Shown here: positions 58,258 through 64,000 of the stretch, in pieces
Layout of the letters: every line of letters starts with the position of its first letter
Position numbering within the stretch: the first letter of the stretch is position 1
Assembly: GCA_001600875.1 (NCBI GenBank)
Contig: BCLD01000011.1
Coordinates: 1-64,000, forward strand
Direction: 5' to 3'
Origin: Solicoccozyma terricola
Taxonomy: Eukaryota > Basidiomycota > Tremellomycetes > Filobasidiales > Piskurozymaceae
Length of the DNA: 64,000 nucleotides
Position numbers and translations under genes: made by a program
Notes under the pieces: generated by a model
Seen by the model: the letters and a program-made list of their open reading frames with translations, nothing else
Database searches by the model: none
Told to the model about the DNA's origin: nothing

Positions 58258-60616
58258 TTATTTGACCTCCTCGATCCATTGTTGTGAGGTATTTTTTTCG
58301 CCCTCTCCCGCCTGGGGCGGAGAGGAAGGGCCGACGGGGCATATCAAGCTGATGATCTGCTCTTTGCTCTCTTGGTCGTGAATTGCAGCGTCGTTGTGGA
58401 AAACAGCATCCATTTGCTCCAAACTCTTGCCTCTGTTTGACAGTCGCGGGTTATCAGCTCGCACACTTTGTATTCTCCCCAGAGGGCCAGCATCAAGGAC
58501 GTACTTGGTCTCGGGAACGATAAACCATGCCCACACACCAGAGAAGACTGAGAACGCTCCGAAGAAGATGAACGCTCCATAACCGGTGTGCTGAACCAAG
58601 GGAGGCGTGATCAAACCCTGGAACAGTGTGGAAATAAGGTCGCTTCAGTTCACTCTGGCGATTACACGGGAGAGCAGACGGCAAAGATATACTCACAATG
58701 ATAAAGTTGTTGAACCAATTGGAACAAGTCGCCAGGGCGACACCTTTAGCACGATACGAAGAAGCATGCACTTCGGCCGGCATAGCCCATGGAATGGGTC
58801 CCCATCCGACGCCGTACGTCAACATGTAGAAGAAGATGAATGCGACTCCGACCCATGCCTGAGCGGAGTTCTTCACCCAGTCATACGAGAATTTACCTGG
58901 GAGTGTTATTATGATCAGTTTCACTCTTCCACCGGAAACAGGCAAAAGAGCTCACCGATCATTGCAGCCACGATAGAGTGAGAGACCGCCATTCCGGCAG
59001 AACCGAGAATGAGCCAGGGGCGTCGACCCAGTCGGTCGAGGGCCAACATGGCAGGAAAGGTCGCCAGAAGCTGAATGATGTTCATAATACCCGACAGGGT
59101 GAGTCTCATGTCGTAAGGAAGCCCCAGAGTCTCGAAGAGCGTTGGGCTATAGTAAATAAGCTGCGAATAGGAGCATGATAAGCAACTTGGATCACTGCGA
59201 GCCAGCTACCCCTCAGAAACTCACCGCGTTGATGCCAACGAACTGCTGGAAGAACATCAGGCCGATACCGATGTGCGTTCTTCGAATGACAGACGGCTTG
59301 AACATGTCGACCCAGCTTGCGATCTCCCTCTTGATTTCGGCCCCAAGATTGTCCCCCTGGATGTCTGGGTGTCGCTCCAACAGGGCCTCGCGGTTGTGGA
59401 CAGCCTCTGCCCGGATAGTGATCCATTCGGCTTGGACTCGTGGGTCGGAGGCTGGCAGAGCGCGGAGCCTGCACAAGGTGTCCAGGCACTCCTGGTCCCT
59501 CCCCTTGCCGGCGAGCCAACGAGGGGAGAAAGGTAGGAAATACAAGGCGACGGCAAGGAAGAAGCCTATCGCGGTCTTACAATGTCAGGAGCGCGTCCTC
59601 AGTAAGATACTGGAGATGGCTTACCAGGTAGCATCTGAAGCAAGAACGGAAGACGGAAGCACCAGTCTGATGGGATAAACCGAGTGGCGTATGTCTGATG
59701 GACCGCTTCCTTCAGCAACTCCATACCGCTATGTTTCCCCGAGGCAGCACCACTCACGATGTAGAACATCACGACAATTCCAAACACGATCATGAATTGC
59801 TCCATGACCAACAGCGCTCCACGAATGTTCGGTGGTGCAATCTACATACATGACACGGGGTGGTTAGCAGAAGCGACCTTGAGCGAGAGGTCAACCGTAC
59901 TCACCTCTGAAACATACATAGGCGCACTGGAGGACAGCAAACCGATACCGACACCACCAATAGTTCGTCCTACGACTAGTTGAGCAAAGTGGAAGGAGCT
60001 CGTCTGAATTGTCGATCCGACGACGAACCACAACAGGCCGAACGCGATTGAAGCCTTTCTCGAGAATTTATCGGCTACGAACCCGGCTTGGATGGCGCCA
60101 AAGAATGCCCCCATCTCGAGCATAGAGGTCATGATACTGACGACGTGTGACATGACGAATCGTCAACGCTCTGGGCGTTGTCTTCTTTGGATAAAGGAGA
60201 AAGAACCAACGTACCCTTTATTCAACCCGGCGCTGCTGGACACCGCAGGATCAGTCTCGGGAAAGGCCTGAAGGAATTGAGGCATAACCAAGACGATGGA
60301 GACTAGACCTTGATCGAAGCCGAAGAGAAGACCTCCTGTGCAAGCGGCGATGACACAACCAAGCACAAGCCGGTTGGCGAAGATGTCCCTAATGCCTGTG
60401 GCAAGCAAACATCCATTGTTTTTCGTCAGATGGTCGACGTGCTATCGGAACTGCCAGGTCGTACTAACCGCTGTTGCCGAAGGCTTTCGCCAGAGCATGG
60501 CTGTCCTGTACCAGTCGCGCGGTCTCGGGATGGAGTTCCACCCCAAAGTGCTCGAGTGGGTGGAGTTCTGCTCGCGAAGGAGCATTTTGCGATTTCTTAG
60601 TCTTGTCTGGTGTCAT
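58258..60616 (-). CDS. MFS sugar-porter family transporter (candidate cyclitol/inositol transporter)
   Basis: ATG 60616 begins a soluble N-terminus (MTPDKTKKSQNAPSRAELHP). Helix 1 has TGGLLFGFDQGLVS, the loop 2-3 motif is DKFSRKAS, helix 4 GRTIGGVGIGLLSSSAPMYV followed by SEIAPPNIRGALLVMEQF, then SDWCFRLPFLLQM and FLPFSPRWLAGKGRDQE (the SPRWL motif), IGLMFFQQFVGINA and LIYYSPTLF (helix 7), DRLGRRPWL, GWGPIPWAMPAEVHASSYRAKG (helix 10) and FIVPETKGKSLEQMD. All sugar-porter signatures are present, giving 12 helices and a cytosolic tail ending QQWIEEVK. It belongs in the plasma membrane as a proton symporter or facilitator. The position inside the cluster suggests inositol or a related cyclitol as substrate, but hexose or quinate cannot be ruled out. 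About nine introns; TATATA 90 bp upstream. Confidence 0.9.
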
Positions 60617-60702
60617 TGGGCTTGAGATATAGATGTGTGTCAGCTTGAGAGGATGAGTTTTCGCTTCAACCTGGAGCACTGTTTGGCGACTTGGGAGGGC
60701 AG

Positions 60703-60710
60703 TTATATAT
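60703..60710 (-). promoter_or_regulatory. TATA box of the transporter gene
   Basis: ATATATAA on the minus strand, about 90 bp upstream of the ATG at 60616, in the 565-bp divergent promoter shared with dehydrogenase copy 3. Confidence 0.45.
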
Positions 60711-61181
60711 TCGATGGGGTCCCCGCAACAAGGTAAGGAGGGGCCAGGAACGCGACAGCGGGATGTTCTCCACAGCGAAGTTGGCGGATCGGTGCATTTC
60801 CTCGGTCAGTTTTCTCAACGATCTCATCTCATCCCGATTCGTCACCGCATCCTAACCAACCGAGTGACGCTAGCCCTCTATTCCTTCTTTCATGATACCT
60901 CTAATGATACGGACCTTAGGCTATCACAGGCTGCACTGTAGCACACTGCCGGTCCGGTATAGGTAGATTCATTTGCAAAGTTCCAATCACGGACGATTAG
61001 TTGGCGCCATCAGGAATTCTCATGCTCCACCAGACGTGACCGGTCCTTGGACAGCAATAGTCTAGTTCACGTTGGCAAGAGCTCTATAATGTCGCCAACG
61101 TCGTCTTCTACTTCACATTGTCCTCAGCCACACCCTTCGTAGCCCCATTCCTGCAAGTAACATCTCCAAGTACACCTCATC

Positions 61182-62898
61182 ATGTCCTACCAAGAGTCGA
61201 AGCGCCTGAAGATTGCTGTGATCGGGATTGGGCGACTGGGAAAGAACCATGCCTTACACGTACGTTTACTTTCCACTCATTGGCTCGTGACCCAGGGGGC
61301 TGATGTGAATGAATATGTAGCTCGATTCGTTGACGCCTAGAGCTGAGCTTGTAGCCGTCTGCGATATCACCCCAGAGGCCAAGTCGTGGGCTACGGAGAA
61401 TTTGCAGCACGTCAAGTGAGCATTGTTGCATTTTGCGGTCCTCCGTGAGGATCACATTTACTCACATCTAGTTGGAATTGAAAGGTTCTACTCCGACGCC
61501 AAGTTGTTGATCGAGAGCGGCTCGGTCGAGGCGGTCCTCATTTCCGCCAACACCCATGTGCACGCATCGCTCGCCACGCTTGCCATGGACAGTGGTCTCG
61601 TGAGCATGATCGACTTGACGTCGTCAAGGCTCCCATGCTGACATGGCCTGATACCACAGCATGTCCTTCTTGAGAAGCCTATCTCGACTGTACAAACTGA
61701 AGCGGAAGAGGTGGTTCGGGCGGCGGAGCGTAACCCTCACTGCAAAGTGTCTATTGCATTCTCGCGAAGGTGTAAGTCGTCTCGTTAACGTTCTCTGGAT
61801 CCTTCTCGCGCTCATGCATTTCACAATCCAGTTGACTCGTCCTACAAGGAAGCCAAGGCGCGCTTGCAGGAACTAGGCAACGTCTACCTAGTGAAGTCGG
61901 CCACCCTTGATTCTTTGGATACCACTGGTGGGTGATGAGGCGGCACCGATATAATTACATAGGGGCGTCGCGGGGACTCATCTTCCTTGCCTCGTCGCTT
62001 TCCAGGTGGATTCTCTGAATATGCGAAAACCTCCGGAGGGATCTGGATTGACTGCGGTATACACGATATTGATCTAGCCCGCTTCTTCTGTGAGTGTCAT
62101 GGTCCTCCGTCGGCCCGATGGGTGGACGCGCATGATGACATTGGGCCATCGTCTGCATAGTGGGAGTGGACTCGAGCTCGCCGGGCGTTCATCCCAAGGT
62201 CCGCAAGGTCTTCGCTTCAGGTACTAGCATCATGTATCCCGAGCTCAAGGCCATTAACGATGTGGATAACGGCTACGGCATGGTCGAGTACGACGATGGC
62301 AAGGCTTTCATGTTTCACCTCTCCCGAACCAACATCCATGGTCACGACGTTCAGACCGAGATATATGGTGATAGAGGCAAATTTGTCATCAATCAGGCGA
62401 GTCAGGCGGTTGTGGTCACAGTGTACCACAAGTATCATTGACCAAAGCATCATATCATCAGGTGCCGAGGGCTAGCAGGCTCGAAATCGCCGACAAGCAT
62501 GGTGTCCGAACCGAAACAACGTCAGAATCCTTTTCTCTTTGACCGCTCCCGTGCAACCACGGACAAATGCCACGTCTAACTTATCTCTTGTCCTCTTGTT
62601 GCAGCAAGACCTTCTGGGAACGGTTCGGTCCTGCATTCATCACCGAGGTGAACGAGTTTGTGGAAGCTGTCCTGGATGACACAAGTGAGTGCTCGAATGA
62701 GCGGTCATCAGCCCCGTCACTGATTGGTTTCACAACGAAGCTCTGCCTACCACCGTTTACGACGGCTTGGCAGCGGCTTTGATCGCAGAAGGTCTCAAGC
62801 AGTCGTGGATTCACGGCCAGGCCATTTATTTCGATGACGAGGGAGGGCCGATCGTCCCCAAGCTAACGAATGGAAACCTCTCGAGTGAAGGTCATTGA
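61182..62898 (+). CDS. Inositol 2-dehydrogenase-like Gfo/Idh/MocA enzyme, copy 3
   Basis: ATG 61182: MSYQESKRLKIAVIGIGRLG with the GIGRLGKNHALH Rossmann loop, then AELVAVCDITPEAKSWATEN, VEAVLISANTHVHASL, HVLLEKPISTVQTEAEEVVR, CKVSIAFSRR, YLVKSATLDSLDTT, SGGIWIDCGIHDIDLARFF (catalytic Asp/His), VRKVFASGTSIMYPELKAIN, NGYGMVEYDDGKAFMFHLSR, HGHDVQTEIYGDRGKFVI, SRLEIADKHGVRTET, KTFWERFGPAFITEVNEFV and a C-terminal helix with GLKQSWIHGQAIYFDDEGG, stop 62896-62898. It is complete, with roughly eight introns matching those of copies 1 and 2. The divergent arrangement with the transporter, sharing 565 bp, suggests co-regulation. Substrate is likely a cyclitol; it is the most diverged of the three copies in the C-terminal half. 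Confidence 0.88.
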
Positions 62899-63218
62899 AT
62901 GAGGAGGAAACAGACGCGAGTTCTTGGTTGTAAACTTGGAGTTGACGCCGGCCTCATGTAATGATGCGATGAAACGGATAGCTTCGTGATTCTACACCCA
63001 TGTGAACTGCAGGCATTGGACGAACGCGAGCGTCCAAGGACGTGGTTGGCGCCCCCGACACGCTGTGTCATATAAAGGAAAGCACTGCTTTGCGAGCCCA
63101 GCCGTCCGTAGATGGATATATCCACAGCCACATTATCAAATGCTGCATTTCGATGCCAGCAATTCGAATCTGTGCAAGACAATCTTCATAATATAACTGC
63201 ATAACTGCAGTGTATGCA

Positions 63219-64000
63219 TCACAAGCCAACGGGACTCTGCACTCGACTTGGCCGTACCGACACCGATGGAGCCGGAATAATCTGAATGAATTGAACTCTC
63301 GAATACTTTCCGGCGTGACTGACGTCAATCCAGTGTCTGATCCGCAATGCATATATCTTGAGACTCACCACGTTCCACCAGTCCCACACCTGCTGACTGT
63401 AGTATTCCGGCTCAGTCGTTGCGCTCAACAGAGCTAGGACGATACGAAGGACCTTCCCCCTCTGAGAGGCACAATGTTATTCAGCAAGAGGAAGTGGACG
63501 CAATCGCACCAGAGAAGGACTCAACCATGCTTTCTCCATTCGATGCGAGGTGCTCGATGGGGATACTTTATGTGGTTGTCAGGCATTTGGCACGGCGTGA
63601 GACTCTCAGCTGGCCTCACATTGACATCATACTGTACGCAGACCTCGCGGCTCCCTCTCTCTCCAACTTGGTGTCCTCTTCCGGGCACATGCTGGACTTG
63701 AAGTCAAGCTATGAGAAGATGTTAGCGTCGAATATTGCAGGACTAGCCGTACGACTTCACTCACCAGAGCAAACTCGACACACAACGCCGTGGTCAAGAT
63801 GTTGGCTCTCTGCGTTCCGAATGCCTCGGCTTTATCCCAGATACTACGATCCCCAGCAGCGACCCTGAGTACAGGAGGCACATTATCGAGTGTGGCCCTA
63901 AGGCGCTTCTGGGCGCTCTCGATCCATTTCAACAGTTCAGCCATATCCGGTCCCGACGCAGACGGATTTTTGAACATCCGCTGCCGTACCATGCACTCGG
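63219..64000 (-). CDS. Zn-cluster transcription factor, C-terminal part (runs off the window)
   Basis: Minus-strand exons read MAELLKWIESAQKRLRATLD, VPPVLRVAAGDRSIWDKAEA, FGTQRANILTTALCVEFALV, then a GTGAGT donor. A last exon gives LSATTEPEYYSQQVWDWWNV and ends ...SVSVRPSRVQSPVGL near 63219. This is the usual C-terminal pattern of fungal Zn(II)2Cys6 regulators (after the fungal_trans domain). The zinc cluster would lie beyond base 64000 and cannot be seen. As the regulator adjoining the cyclitol cluster it is a natural candidate for pathway control; that is inference from position only. Confidence 0.6.

Overview
The window is the left end of a fungal chromosome. It opens with about 15 copies of CCCTAA (TTAGGG on the other strand) and runs 64 kb inward. 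Genes are split by many short GT-AG introns (about 40-100 nt, with CTAAC/CTGAC-like branch sites). Gene families present include Zn(II)2Cys6 regulators, CxP/GG-x-x-PY extracellular modules, a ricin-B lectin fusion, a Mog1 homologue, a sugar porter and fungal-type retroelements. Together these indicate a filamentous fungus or yeast, most likely a basidiomycete. A tremellomycete-like organism is a guess only. No tRNA, rRNA or CRISPR array was recognised.

Left subtelomere (1-17 kb): a Zn-cluster regulator cut off by the telomere; an intact membrane-type SDR; a frameshifted, 5'-truncated GH3 beta-glucosidase relic; an alpha/beta hydrolase; a Ty3/gypsy reverse-transcriptase relic; a secreted HEYGH zinc-metalloprotease-like gene with two apparent frameshifts; and a secreted lectin gene joining a CxP module, a Ser/Ala linker and a ricin-B domain. 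Decayed and intact genes are mixed, as is usual near telomeres.

Middle (17-44 kb): a second SDR that has lost its cofactor motif and carries a frameshift, next to a complete Zn(II)2Cys6 regulator; an unrecognised 461-residue membrane-anchored protein; an ABM-like barrel protein; two paralogous single-pass membrane proteins with CxP modules; copia and integrase relics with LTR-like sequence in inverted orientation; the housekeeping gene MOG1; a 1,100-residue multipass membrane protein ending in DUF4116-type 25-residue repeats; and small membrane or secreted proteins.

Right part (44.8-64 kb): an apparent catabolic cluster for myo-inositol or related cyclitols. It holds a dihydrodiol-dehydrogenase-like oxidoreductase, inositol oxygenase (MIOX), three iolG-like Gfo/Idh/MocA dehydrogenases, a TIM-barrel isomerase/dehydratase (Qa-4/IolE-like), a sugar-porter transporter, a decayed phytanoyl-CoA dioxygenase relic and, at the edge, a Zn-cluster regulator. 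Inferred scheme: the transporter imports a cyclitol, the dehydrogenases and TIM-barrel enzyme interconvert or dehydrate keto-inositols, and MIOX opens myo-inositol to D-glucuronate. Combining the bacterial-type and eukaryotic-type inositol routes in one fungal cluster is the most interesting feature of the window.
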